Assembly (NCBI RefSeq): GCF_001314875.1
Contig: NZ_LJZS01000012.1
Span: forward strand, 1-64,000
Source: Halomonas sp. HL-48
Lineage (GTDB): Bacteria; Pseudomonadota; Gammaproteobacteria; Pseudomonadales; Halomonadaceae
Direction of reading: 5' to 3'
DNA: 64,000 bases
Part shown: piece after piece, positions 50,352-61,316 of the stretch
How the letters are laid out: the number at the start of each line of letters is the position of its first letter
Numbering within the stretch: the stretch's first letter is position 1
Made by a program: the position numbers and the translations under genes
The notes under the pieces: model-generated
What the model saw: only the letters and a program-made list of their open reading frames with translations
Told to the model about the DNA's origin: nothing
The model's database searches: none

Positions 50352-51116
50352 TTAGGGCTGCTTGGGCGGCTGTGCGTCGATCTTCTGTCCGTGGGTGCCC
50401 GCACTATCGGGGCCCATCAACCACAGGTAGGTGGGCATGATGTCGTCCGGGGTGCGCAGGTTTGCCGGGTCTTCACCGGGGTAGGCATTACGCCGCATTT
50501 GGGTGCGCGTGGCACCCGGGTTCAAGGTGTTGATACGCAGGTGAGGCTCGCTGTCCAGCTCGTCGGCCAGCACCTCCACGAACCCTTCCGTTGCGAATTT
50601 TGATACGGCATAGGCCCCCCAATACGCGCGACCTTTGCGGCCGACGCTTGAGGAAGTAAAGATGATTGACGCGTCGTTTGAACGCTGCAGCAGCGGCAAC
50701 AGCGCCTGAGTCATCCAGATAGGGCCGTTGATATTCACCTGCATGACCTGCTCCCACAGCGCCGCATCATACTGCGCAAACGGGGTAATCCTGCCGAGCA
50801 GACCGGCGTTGTGCAGCAAACCGTCAAGACAGCCGAACTCCTTATCGAGGGTGTCGGCCATGTCGTGATAGTCCTTGAGACTCGCGCCTTCAAAGTTGAG
50901 CGGAAAGATAGCCGGCTGAGGACCACCTTCGGCTTCAATCTCATCGTACACCCGCTCTAGCTTGGCGATGGTGCGGCCCAGCAGTATGACCGTCGCGCCG
51001 TGGCGCGCATAGCTTAGCGCAGCGGCACGTCCGATGCCGTCACCGGCCCCAGTAACCAGTACAACACGGTCGCGGAGCAGATCGGGCGCAGGCTGATAAT
51101 CAATTTTACATGTCAT
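50352..51116 (-). CDS. yciK: YciK family short-chain oxidoreductase
   Basis: 254 residues, classical SDR. Cofactor loop VTGAGDGIGRAAA with an Arg after the second strand (LLGRT), suggesting NADP; NAG at about 105; catalytic Ser in TSSSVGRKG and Tyr-x-x-x-Lys in YAVSK. The substrate of YciK is not established. ATG 51116 follows AGGAGG by 7 nt. Convergent with mupP with only 10 bp between them. Confidence 0.9.
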   Translation of the reverse strand: MTCKIDYQPAPDLLRDRVVLVTGAGDGIGRAAALSYARHGATVILLGRTIAKLERVYDEIEAEGGPQPAIFPLNFEGASLKDYHDMADTLDKEFGCLDGLLHNAGLLGRITPFAQYDAALWEQVMQVNINGPIWMTQALLPLLQRSNDASIIFTSSSVGRKGRAYWGAYAVSKFATEGFVEVLADELDSEPHLRINTLNPGATRTQMRRNAYPGEDPANLRTPDDIMPTYLWLMGPDSAGTHGQKIDAQPPKQP

Positions 51117-51142
51117 CACAGACCCTCCTGACGACGGCGCCG

Positions 51143-51937
51143 CTAGCCATCCTGGCGAAGGAAATCATCGGCGAGCCCTGCGGCACTACTCTGCGGATAA
51201 TCATCCTGGACCTTTTCGAGCAGCGCACGGCTTTCTTCAGCATCGCCCTGGCGCGCTTTGACCAAGCCTAGCTTATACATCGCGTCCGGCACCTTGCTAC
51301 TGCCATCATAGTTGTCGATGACGCGATTGAAGGACTGTTCAGCGGCATCCAGCTCGCCTTCGGCGGCATAGAGTTCACCCAGCCAGTAATGGCCGTTGGC
51401 CGTCAGGCTGGTATCGGGGTGCGTCTCGACGAAGTCTTCAAACGCAGTGATGGCTTCATCAAAGCGGCGCGCCTGAACGTGGGCAAAGGCCTCCTGATAC
51501 GCTTGGCGCGCATCATCACTGACATCGCTTGGTGAGGGGGCGTTAGCCACTTCCTCGGCGGCTTCCGGCTCCACCTCGGGTGTCGACTCCTCGATCTGGC
51601 TCGGACCACTGCTCATCAGGCGGTCTTCAATATCAAGGTATTGCTGCTGTGACTGACGGCGGAGCTGGTCCATTTGATGGCGAAGCTCTTCGATTTCACC
51701 GCGCAGCCGCTGAATTTCCTGATTATGCTCCTGCACCTGGTTAAATAAAACCAGGCTACCGTTGCCGTCTGAATCGCCCTGCGTCTGGGCTTGTTCATAA
51801 AAGCCGCTGCCAGATCCCGACAGATCATCGACAACGGGTTGCTGGGCAACACTGACAATAGGCAATACGGATAGCGGGAGCGCTAAGGCTCCCGCACCGC
51901 ACAGCCTCTCAACGTAACGTATGAGACCGTGATTCAT
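51143..51937 (-). CDS. cpoB: Tol-associated periplasmic protein CpoB (YbgF)
   Basis: 264 residues: signal peptide (about 1-31), coiled-coil trimerisation segment (about 65-105), acidic linker, and three TPR-like repeats (about 140-260). CpoB coordinates peptidoglycan synthesis with outer-membrane constriction through TolA and PBP1B. GGAG lies 5-6 nt before the ATG at 51937. Last gene of the tol-pal cluster. Confidence 0.93.
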   Translation of the reverse strand: MNHGLIRYVERLCGAGALALPLSVLPIVSVAQQPVVDDLSGSGSGFYEQAQTQGDSDGNGSLVLFNQVQEHNQEIQRLRGEIEELRHQMDQLRRQSQQQYLDIEDRLMSSGPSQIEESTPEVEPEAAEEVANAPSPSDVSDDARQAYQEAFAHVQARRFDEAITAFEDFVETHPDTSLTANGHYWLGELYAAEGELDAAEQSFNRVIDNYDGSSKVPDAMYKLGLVKARQGDAEESRALLEKVQDDYPQSSAAGLADDFLRQDG

Positions 51938-51982
51938 GATGACTCCAAAATGTCTAAAGCGTGTTAACTCCCACACAGGTCA

Positions 51983-52534
51983 TCAATAATTGAACACAAC
52001 GCGGCGGTTTTGTGAATACGCACGATCACTATCTCCGCGCTCTGCCGGGCGCTCTTCACCGTAGCTGACCACGCTCATTTGCGAAGACGAGACGCCTTGG
52101 ATATTCAGGAAGCGCTCTACGGCATTAGCACGACGCTCGCCCAGCGCCATGTTGTATTCACGGGTACCGCGCTCGTCGGTATGCCCGTGCAAGACAACTT
52201 CGGCATCAGGATTGGAGCGCAGATAGCGCGCATGGGCCATTACCACTGACTCGTATTCGCCTTTGATGGTGTCGCGATCGTAATCAAAGTAAATGGTCTT
52301 GACATCGGGGATGCGCGAGTCGGCTTGTTGGCTGCCGTCAGCGCCTGATGAGCCGCTACCGTACTGCCCACTGCCACCAGCACCCGAGCTGCTGGTGCTA
52401 CCACTACCACTACCACTGCCATCCTGGCTGCCAGATGAATCGCCGTCCTGAGTTCCGCCGGTGCTAGAACAGCCAGCAATAACTGCAAGAGATAGCACGA
52501 CTGCCAATGAGCGAGCCAACGGTTTGAGTTGCAT
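51983..52534 (-). CDS. pal: Peptidoglycan-associated lipoprotein Pal
   Basis: 183 residues. Lipobox VIAGC with Cys22, a Gly/Ser-rich linker of about 50 residues (23-72), then the OmpA-like domain with IYFDYDRDTI, LHGHTDERGTREYNMALGER and NRRVVF. It binds diaminopimelate peptidoglycan and TolB. The linker is longer and more Gly/Ser-dominated than in enteric Pal. Confidence 0.96.
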   Translation of the reverse strand: MQLKPLARSLAVVLSLAVIAGCSSTGGTQDGDSSGSQDGSGSGSGSTSSSGAGGSGQYGSGSSGADGSQQADSRIPDVKTIYFDYDRDTIKGEYESVVMAHARYLRSNPDAEVVLHGHTDERGTREYNMALGERRANAVERFLNIQGVSSSQMSVVSYGEERPAERGDSDRAYSQNRRVVFNY

Positions 52535-52568
52535 AATCAGACTCCTTGCCTGAAAACGTGAATGTAGT

Positions 52569-53858
52569 TCATTCGTTTAGAAACGGTGACCATGCGGGGT
52601 CACGCACATCACCTTGTGCTGCGGGCAACCTGAATGACGAACGGCCATCGGCGGAAACGGCACTCAGCACCCCGTTGTTACCCTGTTGGGTAGCGAAGAT
52701 TACCATGGTCCCGTTCGGCGCAACACTAGGAGATTCATCCTGGGTTGAATCACTTAGCGTGACCAGACGACCACTCTCAATATTCTGTCTGGCCACCTGG
52801 AATCCGCGGTCCGACCGATGGATAAGAAACAGGTCTTCGCCATCCGGAGAGAAGCGCGCCCGGGCATTATAATTGCCGGTAAAGGTCATGCGCTCGGTTT
52901 CACCGCTGCCCAGGTCATGCTCATAAATCTGCGGCCCGCCGCTGCGATCAGAAGTAAACAGCAACCGGTTACCTTCCGGTGACCAAGCAGGCTCGGTATC
53001 GATACTGTTGTTGTCCGTGATGCGGGTTAACGAGCGATCGCCGATTTCCATGACATAAATCTCGGGCTGACCGTCTTTGGACAATGACATGGCCAGGCGA
53101 TGACCGTTGGGTGACCATACGGGTGCCCCATTGATGCCTTCAAAAGACGTGATGCGAGCGCGGTTACCGCTATCCACTTCCTGAATATAGATTTCTGGCT
53201 GACCGTTTTCGAAGGACACATAGGCAAGCTTTTCGCCATCCGGCGACCAGGCGGGCGATAGAATCGGCTGATCGGAGGTGAGTATCTGCTGGCTCTTGCG
53301 ACCGTCGGCATCAGCAACGTACAGACCGTAGTCGGTATCATCCCCGACGCCCTGTGCCGTCACGTAGGCGATACGCGTGGAAAAGGCGCCGCGGATATCC
53401 GTAATCTCCTCGAAAATCTGGTCACTGATATAGTGCGCGGCGCCACGTAGATCATCTTCGCTGGCCGTCACGGTTTCACTCATCATGCGAGTCTGCCCGC
53501 TGATGTCCATCAGGTCATACTGAAGGCGGTAGCCACTGTCAGTGCGCTCGGCCTTGCCAACCACCAGATAGCGAACATCGAGCGAGCGCCAGGTGCTGTA
53601 TTCGACGTCGTCTGCTTCGCTCGGCTGCTCAAACATTGAGCTACGGTCCAGCGGGTCAAAAAAACCGCTGCGCTCGAGGTTGTCGTGGATGATTTGCGCG
53701 ACGTCTTCCGGCATCCCGTCGGCGCCTTCGAAAGGCACCACGCCTATAGGTAGCGCCTGATCGCTGCCGCGGGTAATTTCAATGGTCAGGTTAGCGCTTG
53801 CCGCAGTGCTCATTGCAAGCAGTAAACAGAATAGCCATACCTTACTTATGGTGTGCAT
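52569..53858 (-). CDS. tolB: Tol-Pal system beta-propeller protein TolB
   Basis: 429 residues with a signal peptide (1-22, ending ASA), an N-terminal alpha/beta domain and a C-terminal six-bladed propeller built from repeats such as [29 protein letters not shown] and [17 protein letters not shown]. TolB shuttles between Pal and TolA in the periplasm. Its ATG overlaps the tolA stop by one base (TGATG). Confidence 0.97.
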   Translation of the reverse strand: MHTISKVWLFCLLLAMSTAASANLTIEITRGSDQALPIGVVPFEGADGMPEDVAQIIHDNLERSGFFDPLDRSSMFEQPSEADDVEYSTWRSLDVRYLVVGKAERTDSGYRLQYDLMDISGQTRMMSETVTASEDDLRGAAHYISDQIFEEITDIRGAFSTRIAYVTAQGVGDDTDYGLYVADADGRKSQQILTSDQPILSPAWSPDGEKLAYVSFENGQPEIYIQEVDSGNRARITSFEGINGAPVWSPNGHRLAMSLSKDGQPEIYVMEIGDRSLTRITDNNSIDTEPAWSPEGNRLLFTSDRSGGPQIYEHDLGSGETERMTFTGNYNARARFSPDGEDLFLIHRSDRGFQVARQNIESGRLVTLSDSTQDESPSVAPNGTMVIFATQQGNNGVLSAVSADGRSSFRLPAAQGDVRDPAWSPFLNE

Positions 53859-55033
53859 CAGCGAACATCCCCCGGGGTAAATCGCAGATTGAATTGACGT
53901 AAATTACGCTGCTGTTCTGACGGTAAATCACGCAGCTCACCGAAAGGCGCGGCGTGCTCTATTGCCTGCATTGCCGACCGATCAAAATTGCCATCGCCGC
54001 TTGACGACACGACCGACGTCGCCAGGACTTCACCAGACGGGCCCAGCCTGACCTGAAGCGTAGCACTCATTGAGTCACTTGCCTCGGGCGGGATGATCCA
54101 GGCCTGTTCAACTGCACGTTTGACGATGGTTAGGAAACTGTTGGCTGCCTGTTCGGCCTGCTGCGCCTCGGCGGCGGCCTGTGCTTCACCTTCAAGCTGG
54201 CGCTGCATTGCGGCTTCGGCTTCTTCCTGACGACGCTGTTCTTCGGCTTCGCGCTCGCGTTCAGCCTCGGCTTCCGCCTCTTCCTGGCGACGCTGCTCTT
54301 CGGCTTCGCGCTCGCGTTCGGCCTCGGCTTCCGCCTCTTCCTGGCGTCGCTGTTCTTCGGCTTCGCGCTCACGTTCGGCCTCGGCTTCCGCCTCTTCCTG
54401 GCGTCGCTGTTCTTCGGCTTCGCGCTCACGTTCGGCCTCGGCTTCGGCCTCTTCCTGGCGACGCTGTTCTTCGGCTTCGCGCTCACGTTCAGCCTCGGCT
54501 TCGGCCTCTTCCTGGCGACGCTGTTCTTCTGCTTCGCGCTCGCGTTCAGCCTCGGCTTCCGCCTCTTCCTGACGGCGCTGCTCTTCGGCATCGCGCTGAC
54601 GCTCGGCCTCGGCTTCCGCCTCTTCCTGACGCCGCTCGGCCTGGGCTTCCGCTTCGGCGCGCGCCGCTTCTAGCGCCTGCGCCTGCTCTTCAGCCTCTGC
54701 GGCTTCGCGCGCTGCCTGCTCCTCGGCGGCTTCATCTTCGGAAGGCGTGGGCGATTCGGCGGCGGATTCCGGTTCGGATTCATCAGCCGCTGACATCGCC
54801 GCTGATTCAGCGTTGGCCTGCTGAGCCTGATCGGTAAAAGCCTCCGTGCTGACCAGCGTGGCCTGAACGATAGAGGAAGAATCCGGCTCAGCGCTGCTAT
54901 CGGGCCACTGGACCAGCGAGAACAGTACGATCAACAAATGCACCGCGATCGCAAAAACGGCTGGCCACAGATAGCCAACGTCTTGAGGATCACGAGGTGT
55001 CTTTACAACCATGCCTTGTGCGCCCTTACTCAT
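53858..55033 (-). CDS. tolA: Cell envelope integrity protein TolA
   Basis: 391 residues: membrane anchor (about 22-43), a long charged helical region II (about 95-290) and the C-terminal TolA domain (about 295-390) that contacts TolB and Pal. Region II contains seven tandem copies of a 19-residue unit. The start at 55033 overlaps the tolR stop by 8 bp; ATG 55012 would give MVVKTPRD and is also plausible. Confidence 0.95.
   Translation of the reverse strand: MSKGAQGMVVKTPRDPQDVGYLWPAVFAIAVHLLIVLFSLVQWPDSSAEPDSSSIVQATLVSTEAFTDQAQQANAESAAMSAADESEPESAAESPTPSEDEAAEEQAAREAAEAEEQAQALEAARAEAEAQAERRQEEAEAEAERQRDAEEQRRQEEAEAEAEREREAEEQRRQEEAEAEAEREREAEEQRRQEEAEAEAEREREAEEQRRQEEAEAEAEREREAEEQRRQEEAEAEAEREREAEEQRRQEEAEAEAEREREAEEQRRQEEAEAAMQRQLEGEAQAAAEAQQAEQAANSFLTIVKRAVEQAWIIPPEASDSMSATLQVRLGPSGEVLATSVVSSSGDGNFDRSAMQAIEHAAPFGELRDLPSEQQRNLRQFNLRFTPGDVR
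54233..54631 (-). repeat. Seven tandem 57-bp repeats inside tolA
   Basis: Residues 135-267 of TolA are seven units of 19 residues, [19 protein letters not shown], the first differing as RQRDAEEQR in its second half. The copies are identical in protein from unit 2 on but carry scattered synonymous differences in DNA, so the peptide repeat is under selection and not only a fresh duplication. Confidence 0.9.
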
Positions 55034-55463
55034 TCCGCGGCGGCTCGGAAATAAGCCCCACGTTGGCTACCCCCGAACGCTGCAGGTTGCTCATGAGCAC
55101 CACCACCTCACCGTAAGCCACGTTCTGATCACCCCGAACCATTACCGGTGTATCCGGACGTTGTTCCAGAATGGCGGTCACCCGGCGGGTGATATCGTCG
55201 GGAGACACTTCTGTCGCTTCCTCACCCAGGCTGAGATGATATTGCCCTTCGCGGTCAATGGAGATGATGATCGGGTCGTTGTCTTCCTGACTTTCGATCG
55301 GTTCCGAGCTGACCTGAGGCAGCTCGACATCCACACCCTGGTTCAGCATGGGCGCGGTAATCATGAAGATGACCAGCAGTACCAGCATGACATCGATAAA
55401 TGGGACAACGTTGATTTCACCCATGGGCTTACGCTGTCCGCCGCGTTTAAACGGTCCTTGCAT
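55026..55463 (-). CDS. tolR: Tol-Pal system protein TolR
   Basis: 145 residues, ExbD/TolR family. One membrane helix (about 18-38) with the proton-channel aspartate in [15 protein letters not shown], then a periplasmic domain (about 60-140). With TolQ it harvests the proton gradient to energise TolA. GGGAG precedes the ATG, 12 bp after tolQ. Confidence 0.96.
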   Translation of the reverse strand: MQGPFKRGGQRKPMGEINVVPFIDVMLVLLVIFMITAPMLNQGVDVELPQVSSEPIESQEDNDPIIISIDREGQYHLSLGEEATEVSPDDITRRVTAILEQRPDTPVMVRGDQNVAYGEVVVLMSNLQRSGVANVGLISEPPRNE

Positions 55464-55475
55464 GGGGCTGCTCCC

Positions 55476-56165
55476 TTAGCTCGACGCGCTATCACGCCCT
55501 TGCAGATTACGATGCAAGATAGCGTGGAATTCTTCGGCGAAATCTTCGTACTTGCCTAACAGGCGACTGGCGCTGTTGGAGAGTCGGTTGTAGAAAATAA
55601 CCGCGGGTATCGCGGCAAACAGCCCCATCGCGGTGGCGATCAGAGCTTCGGCAATCCAGGGCGCCACCGTGGCCAGCGTCGCCTGCTGAGTCATCGACAG
55701 GGACTGGAATGACCCCATGATGCCCCATACGGTACCAAACAGCCCAATATAAGGGCTTGCCGAGGCGACGGTGGCCAGGAAAACAAGGTGCTGGGTGAGG
55801 CGGTCTTCTTCGCGTGACCAAGCCACCCGCATGCTGCGTTGGACGCCTTCAAGAATGGTCGGGGTGTTGCGCGTTTTGGGCATCAGGCGATTGAACTCAC
55901 GGAATCCCGCCTGGAAAATGTGCTCGGCCCCGTGACGCGGGTCATCGGCCGGAATATCGCGGTACAGTTCGTTCAGGTCTACCCCCGACCAGAACGTCTC
56001 TTCAAACTGCGCGTATTCTTTTTGGGCGCGACGCAGTGCGATGCCGCGTTGAAAAATCACGATCCACGAAAGAACAGACCCCACCACCAACAGCAGCATG
56101 ACCAGTTGGACCACAATGCTGGCGTTCATGATCAAGTGTGGAATAGACATGGCATTATCGTTCAC
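55476..56165 (-). CDS. tolQ: Tol-Pal system proton-channel protein TolQ
   Basis: 229 residues, MotA/TolQ/ExbB family, with three membrane helices (about 15-35, 135-155, 170-190) and the conserved [13 protein letters not shown] and [12 protein letters not shown]. The GTG start at 56165 is chosen because GAGGG lies 5 nt upstream and the length then equals that of E. coli TolQ; a TTG/ATG pair five codons upstream has no such site. Confidence 0.95.
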   Translation of the reverse strand: MNDNAMSIPHLIMNASIVVQLVMLLLVVGSVLSWIVIFQRGIALRRAQKEYAQFEETFWSGVDLNELYRDIPADDPRHGAEHIFQAGFREFNRLMPKTRNTPTILEGVQRSMRVAWSREEDRLTQHLVFLATVASASPYIGLFGTVWGIMGSFQSLSMTQQATLATVAPWIAEALIATAMGLFAAIPAVIFYNRLSNSASRLLGKYEDFAEEFHAILHRNLQGRDSASS

Positions 56166-56218
56166 AAGTGCCCTCATCAATCATCAATAAATGTGGAAAT
56201 ACGTGCCCGCATCGTACG

Positions 56219-56611
56219 TTACATTAGCGACTTGAGCGCAGACGGCCATGCCATAGGGCGAAGATGCGACACGCTTAAGCACGCTATCTCGACCGTGGCG
56301 GCGCAAAGACGTTCATTTCCCCGCCACACGTGCTGCTCAAACGTCATGCGGCAGCGGCCCACGCTGATCACCTCAGCACTGACCTCGAGCGCATCGTCCA
56401 ATCGCCCCGGTTGGGTGTAATGGCAGGACAAGCGATATACCACTAGCTGCGTGCCTGCGTCCAGCAGCGATTGCTGGTCGAATCCCAGGGATCGTAACCA
56501 TTCGCTCCGGGCACGCTCCATAAACTTCAGATAGTTAACGTAGTAGACAATGCCCCCTGCGTCTGTATCTTCCATGTAAACGCGGACCGGAAAACGCACG
56601 CTTTGGCTCAT
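56219..56611 (-). CDS. ybgC: Tol-Pal-associated acyl-CoA thioesterase YbgC
   Basis: 130 residues, hotdog fold. The catalytic motif [25 protein letters not shown] is split here as [14 protein letters not shown] with the active Asp. It hydrolyses acyl-CoA or acyl-ACP and is nearly always upstream of tolQ. Its ATG overlaps the ruvB stop (ATGA). Confidence 0.94.
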   Translation of the reverse strand: MSQSVRFPVRVYMEDTDAGGIVYYVNYLKFMERARSEWLRSLGFDQQSLLDAGTQLVVYRLSCHYTQPGRLDDALEVSAEVISVGRCRMTFEQHVWRGNERLCAATVEIACLSVSHLRPMAWPSALKSLM

Positions 56612-57645
56612 GGGCGTTGTTCTCCCTGGGCATCGCTTGCAGCCTCGTGGGGAACACGCTCAAAATGCAACCACGCCTGGCGGGTAACGACCCGGCCACG
56701 CGGGGTTCGCATCATCAGGCCCTGCTGAATCAGATAGGGTTCAATAACGTCTTCAATGGTGTCGCGCTCCTCTCCGATGGCCGCAGAAAGCGAATCGACG
56801 CCGACCGGACCACCGTCGAATTTATCGATCATGGCCAATAACAGCCGGCGATCCATGTGATCCAGGCCGTGGTGGTCGACATTGAGCATGTTGAGCGCGG
56901 CGTCGGCAAGCGTCGCATCGACAATGCCGTTGCCCTTCATTTCAGCGTAGTCACGTACGCGACGCAGCAGGCGATTGGCGATCCTCGGCGTGCCCCTGGA
57001 GCGGCGCGCAATTTCAACGGCGCCTTCGTGGTGGGTTTCGACCCCTAGCAATCTGGCCGAGCGGGTGACGATCTCGGTCAGCTCGGTCAGGTTGTAGAAT
57101 TCCAGCCGCTGAACGATGCCAAAGCGGTCGCGAAGCGGTGAGGTCAGCAGTCCCGCACGGGTGGTGGCCCCAACCAACGTAAAGCGTGGCAAATCCAGCT
57201 TGATCGACCGTGCCGCAGGGCCTTCCCCGATCATGATGTCGAGCTGAAAATCCTCCATCGCCGGATACAGCACCTCCTCCACGACCGGGGAAAGTCGGTG
57301 TATCTCATCGATAAACAGCACGTCCCCAGGCTCGAGATTGGTGAGCATCGCGGCCAGGTCGCCCGCACGCTCCAGCACCGGGCCCGATGTGGACTTCAGC
57401 CCCACCCCCATTTCCGTGGCAATAATGTTGGCCAGGGTGGTTTTACCCAGCCCCGGTGGGCCGAACACCAGGGTGTGATCCAGGCTTTCCTCACGCAGTC
57501 GCGCGGCGCCAATGAAAATTTCCAGCTGCTCGCGCACGCGGGGTTGGCCGATATAGTCTGTTAGCCGCTTGGGGCGAATCGCATGGTCAATGCGCACTTC
57601 ACCCTGCTCCGGCTCAGCGGCAATCAATCGATCGTGCTCTAGCAT
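56608..57645 (-). CDS. ruvB: Holliday junction branch migration ATPase RuvB
   Basis: 345 residues, AAA+ motor. [18 protein letters not shown] near the N-terminus, Walker [13 protein letters not shown], Walker [10 protein letters not shown], sensor [18 protein letters not shown] and the C-terminal winged helix [15 protein letters not shown]. It drives branch migration with RuvA. Part of ruvC-ruvA-ruvB-ybgC-tol. Confidence 0.98.
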   Translation of the reverse strand: MLEHDRLIAAEPEQGEVRIDHAIRPKRLTDYIGQPRVREQLEIFIGAARLREESLDHTLVFGPPGLGKTTLANIIATEMGVGLKSTSGPVLERAGDLAAMLTNLEPGDVLFIDEIHRLSPVVEEVLYPAMEDFQLDIMIGEGPAARSIKLDLPRFTLVGATTRAGLLTSPLRDRFGIVQRLEFYNLTELTEIVTRSARLLGVETHHEGAVEIARRSRGTPRIANRLLRRVRDYAEMKGNGIVDATLADAALNMLNVDHHGLDHMDRRLLLAMIDKFDGGPVGVDSLSAAIGEERDTIEDVIEPYLIQQGLMMRTPRGRVVTRQAWLHFERVPHEAASDAQGEQRP

Positions 57646-57690
57646 AAGCGCTCTTCTGTACGTCCGTCGTTAAACCGGCCATGTTCGCGA

Positions 57691-58302
57691 TCAGCCTTTC
57701 ATCCGCTGTGTCAGCGCCGCTTTGATGAGCGCCTCGGTCGATAGGGACCCATCGAGATCCGCGAGCATCCTTGACGCTTCCGTGAGCTTGTAGCCAAGAC
57801 TCACCAGCGCCGCTTCAGCATCCGCCACGCTATTGCGGTAGCTCGCCGCTTGCCCATTGGCCGCCTCAAGCGGGAGCGCGGCGTCACGGCCGTTTTCCCA
57901 TTCAGCGAAACGGTCACGCATTTCAATGATCAATCGTTCGGCGGTTTTCTTGCCGACCCCGGGCAGCTTGGTCAGCGCCTTGCTGTCATCGTCGCGAACG
58001 CAACGCATGAAGGCGTCTTCATCCATGCCTGACAGTATGGCCAACGCCAGTTTGGGCCCCACGCCATTGACTTTGATCAGGGCGCGGAACAGGGCGCGTT
58101 CGTGCTCGCGGCCAAAACCATAGAGCAGGTGAGCGTCGTCGCGAATACTCAGATGGGTATATAAAAACACCCGCTCGCCAACCGCCGGCAACGCCACCAG
58201 GGTGGTCATCGAGGTTTCCAGCTCGTACCCCACGCCGTGCACGTCAACCACCACCCACGGGGGCTGTTTCTCAATCAACTGGCCTTGAAGCCGTCCAATC
58301 AT
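57691..58302 (-). CDS. ruvA: Holliday junction branch migration protein RuvA
   Basis: 203 residues. OB-fold N-terminus MIGRLQGQLIEKQPPWVVVD, two helix-hairpin-helix motifs (IKVNGVGPKLALAILSGM, LTKLPGVGKKTAERLIIEM) and the RuvB-binding domain III at the C-terminus. The ATG at 58302 gives the canonical N-terminus. Confidence 0.97.
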   Translation of the reverse strand: MIGRLQGQLIEKQPPWVVVDVHGVGYELETSMTTLVALPAVGERVFLYTHLSIRDDAHLLYGFGREHERALFRALIKVNGVGPKLALAILSGMDEDAFMRCVRDDDSKALTKLPGVGKKTAERLIIEMRDRFAEWENGRDAALPLEAANGQAASYRNSVADAEAALVSLGYKLTEASRMLADLDGSLSTEALIKAALTQRMKG

Positions 58303-58378
58303 AGTTACGCTCACGCTAAGCAAAAACAACCGTCACTATAAAGCGACTCTGTACAAGTGACCAGTAGTCAGCATGCCA

Positions 58379-58936
58379 TCAGGAAAGTCGCCAGCGGCCG
58401 GAGGAGCGTCGACGCCCTGCCCCCCGGGTTGATAACGCCTGAGGAGATTGACTGGCGTACGCGTGGGTCAAGGCAATCGCCAAGGCGTCGGCAGCATCGG
58501 CCTGAGGGGCGGCGGCAAGCTGCAAGATGGCCGTGACCATATGCTGTACCTGCAACTTGTCGGCGCCTCCTTGGCCAGTCACCGCCTGCTTGATCTGGCG
58601 CGCGGCATACTCATCAACGGCCAGGCCGTGATTGGCCATGCACACCAGCGCCGCGCCGCGTGCCTGGCCAAGCTTGAGCGCTGAATCCGGGTTCTTGGCC
58701 ATGAAGACACGCTCGATGGCAACCGCAGTGGGCCGATGGAGCCCCACTACTTCGCTGAGCCCGGCGTATATTTGCGCCAACCGCTGCTCCAGAGCCCCAT
58801 CCGCAGTACGGATACAGCCACTGGCAACATAGCGGGGCACAAGCCCCACAAGCTCAATAACGCCGTAGCCGGTAATCCGCGAGCCCGGGTCAATCCCTAG
58901 AATGCGCACCGGTGAGGGAGCGGATGGCGTCTGCAT
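58379..58936 (-). CDS. ruvC: Crossover junction endodeoxyribonuclease RuvC
   Basis: 185 residues, RNase H fold. Acidic residues in [34 protein letters not shown] and the [13 protein letters not shown] stretch form the metal site. A short Arg/Ser-rich tail ([14 protein letters not shown]) extends beyond the usual end. ATG 58936 is preferred over an upstream in-frame start because it fits the family length. First of the ruv genes; aspS lies directly upstream with no yebC between. Confidence 0.96.
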   Translation of the reverse strand: MQTPSAPSPVRILGIDPGSRITGYGVIELVGLVPRYVASGCIRTADGALEQRLAQIYAGLSEVVGLHRPTAVAIERVFMAKNPDSALKLGQARGAALVCMANHGLAVDEYAARQIKQAVTGQGGADKLQVQHMVTAILQLAAAPQADAADALAIALTHAYASQSPQALSTRGAGRRRSSGRWRLS

Positions 58937-59007
58937 ACGACAATACTCAGGTGGTCCATACAAAAACACCGACGCCTGAGCGCCGGTGTGCAGGGCTAAT
59001 CAAGCAC

Positions 59008-60789
59008 CTATTCGGCGGTTGAATCCGCCTTGGCTTTTTGACGCAGGCGAATGTTGAGGTCCTTGAGCTGCTCTGAGCTGACCTCGCCCGGTGCGTCGGT
59101 CATCAGACACGCAGCGCTTTGGGTTTTCGGGAAGGCGATCACTTCACGAATCGTCTTGGCGCCGGCCATCAACATGACCAGGCGGTCGAGACCAAAGGCC
59201 AGACCACCGTGGGGCGGCGCGCCGTACTGGAGAGCGTCCAGCAGGAAGCCGAATTTTTCCTGGGCTTCTTCCTCGCCGATGCCCAGAATATCGAACACCG
59301 TGCGTTGCATGGTCTGATCGTGAATACGGATCGACCCACCACCCAGCTCGGTGCCGTTGAGCACCATGTCGTAAGCGCGGGATAGCGCACTTGCCGGATC
59401 GTCCTTGAGCGCTTCCGGCGAGCAGGACGGTGCGGTAAACGGATGGTGAAGCGGGCTCAGGCGGCCGTTATCGTCTGCCTCGAACATCGGGAAGTCCACG
59501 ACCCACAGCGGCGCCCAGGACTGGGTGTACAGCTCGAGATCCGCGCCCAGCTTGACACGCAGCGCGCCAATGGCTTCGTTGACGATGCGCGTCTTGTCGG
59601 CGCCGAAGAAGATGATGTCGCCGTCTTTCGCGTCGACCCGGTCAAGCAATTCTTCGACGACGTTTTCCATGAACTTGACGATAGGCGACTGTAGCCCGTC
59701 AAGGCCCTTGGCACGCTCGTTGACCTTGATCCAGGCAAGGCCCTTGGCGCCGTAGATACCAACGAACTTGGTGTACTCGTCGATTTCCTTACGCGACAGC
59801 GAGGCGCCACCGGGGACTTTGAGCGCGGCAACGCGGCCATCGGCGGCATTCGCCGGACCAGAGAAAACCTTAAAGTCAACCTGTTGCATCAGGTCGTCGA
59901 CATCGGTCAGCTCAAGCGGGATACGCAAATCGGGCTTGTCGGAGCCGAAACGGTCCATGGCGTCCTGCCACGTCATGCGTGGGAAGTCGGCCAGCTCGAC
60001 GTCGAGCACTTCCTTGAAAAGCTGGCGAATCATCGACTCGGTAATGCCCATGATATCTTGCTCTTCGACAAACGAGGCCTCGATATCGATTTGCGTGAAC
60101 TCAGGCTGACGGTCGGCACGCAGGTCTTCATCGCGGAAACACTTGGCGATCTGGTAGTAGCGATCGAACCCGGCCACCATCAACAACTGCTTGAACAGCT
60201 GGGGCGACTGGGGCAAGGCAAAGAAACTACCCGCATGGGTACGGCTGGGTACCAGGTAATCCCGCGCGCCTTCAGGCGTAGCGCGTGTCAGCACCGGCGT
60301 TTCGATGTCCAGGAATCCCTGATTTTCGAGAAACGCGCGGACGGTGTGCGAAATCCGCGAGCGCAGGCGCAGCTTGTCGATCATGTCAGGACGGCGCAGA
60401 TCGATATAGCGGTGCTTGAGACGCACTTCCTCGCCCACCTTGCCGTGCTCATCGAGCTGAAAAGGAGGCGTCACGGCCGTATTGAGCACTTCAACCTCTT
60501 TTGCCAGCACCTCGATCATCCCGGTGGGCATGTTGGGGTTTTGCGTGCCTTCGGGGCGTAGACGGACCCGCCCTGTGATGCGCAGTACAAACTCGCTGCG
60601 AGCGCGGTCGGCATTGGCAAACGCGTCGGCGGTATCCGGATCGACCACGAACTGTGCGACGCCATCGCGGTCGCGCATGTCGAGGAAAATGACCCCACCG
60701 TGGTCACGGCGGCGATGCACCCATCCGCATACGGTGACCGTCTGGTCTACCAATGTTTCGTTTAGCTGGCCGCAATAATGACTGCGCAT
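59008..60789 (-). CDS. aspS: Aspartyl-tRNA synthetase
   Basis: 593 residues, bacterial-type class II synthetase. N-terminal anticodon-binding OB fold ([20 protein letters not shown]), catalytic core with motif 2 [19 protein letters not shown], the bacterial GAD insertion (about 280-420) and motif 3 [16 protein letters not shown]. It charges tRNA-Asp; whether it also charges tRNA-Asn cannot be settled here. Confidence 0.98.
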   Translation of the reverse strand: MRSHYCGQLNETLVDQTVTVCGWVHRRRDHGGVIFLDMRDRDGVAQFVVDPDTADAFANADRARSEFVLRITGRVRLRPEGTQNPNMPTGMIEVLAKEVEVLNTAVTPPFQLDEHGKVGEEVRLKHRYIDLRRPDMIDKLRLRSRISHTVRAFLENQGFLDIETPVLTRATPEGARDYLVPSRTHAGSFFALPQSPQLFKQLLMVAGFDRYYQIAKCFRDEDLRADRQPEFTQIDIEASFVEEQDIMGITESMIRQLFKEVLDVELADFPRMTWQDAMDRFGSDKPDLRIPLELTDVDDLMQQVDFKVFSGPANAADGRVAALKVPGGASLSRKEIDEYTKFVGIYGAKGLAWIKVNERAKGLDGLQSPIVKFMENVVEELLDRVDAKDGDIIFFGADKTRIVNEAIGALRVKLGADLELYTQSWAPLWVVDFPMFEADDNGRLSPLHHPFTAPSCSPEALKDDPASALSRAYDMVLNGTELGGGSIRIHDQTMQRTVFDILGIGEEEAQEKFGFLLDALQYGAPPHGGLAFGLDRLVMLMAGAKTIREVIAFPKTQSAACLMTDAPGEVSSEQLKDLNIRLRQKAKADSTAE

Positions 60790-60852
60790 GTCTCATCCTG
60801 TTATGTTGCGTGGCAAAAGTGTTCGTGAGCCTTCCCGGCCCTGACGCGTCGG

Positions 60853-61137
60853 CTAGGCCGCCGTGCCTTTTTTGGGTGCGGCGTCACCGGCAGGGCTTTT
60901 ACTGCCGGTCTCGGTTGCCGCTGGCTTTGCGTCAGCCGCTAGATTCTTTTTACTGCCGGTCTTGAAATCAGTTTCGTACCAACCACCGCCTGCCAACCGG
61001 AAACCTGCCGCCGACACGAGGCGTGACAGGCTGGCACTTTCACAGGCAGGACAGTCCGTTAACGGATCCGCACTGATTTTCTGCAATTTATCCAGGCGAT
61101 GGCCGCAGGCCTTGCACTCATATTCATAGATGGGCAT
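60853..61137 (-). CDS. FmdB family zinc ribbon protein
   Basis: 94 residues. A zinc ribbon at 1-42 (YEYECKACGHRL, then DCPACESASLSRLV) is followed by a Gly-containing turn and a low-complexity Ala/Lys/Gly tail. FmdB-type proteins are widely encoded just upstream of aspS in gammaproteobacteria; their function is unclear. Confidence 0.9.
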   Translation of the reverse strand: MPIYEYECKACGHRLDKLQKISADPLTDCPACESASLSRLVSAAGFRLAGGGWYETDFKTGSKKNLAADAKPAATETGSKSPAGDAAPKKGTAA

Positions 61138-61316
61138 GTTGATGACTCCAGAAAGCTCAACTCCGACAAAACAGCAACATAAATGCTGTCAAGCTGCGAT
61201 ATGCGGCCAGTCGGGATAAATTCCAAGGTGATAGTTGATCACGAAACGCTATTATACCCTTTTGTGCCCCCTGCCGAGCAAGGCTATCCACCCCGGTAGA
61301 TAATGGAGATGAGAAA

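Noticed and set aside
54181-54837. 218-codon open frame antisense to tolA with a repetitive Leu/Arg/Pro peptide
   Set aside because: It arises from the 57-bp tolA repeats read on the other strand.
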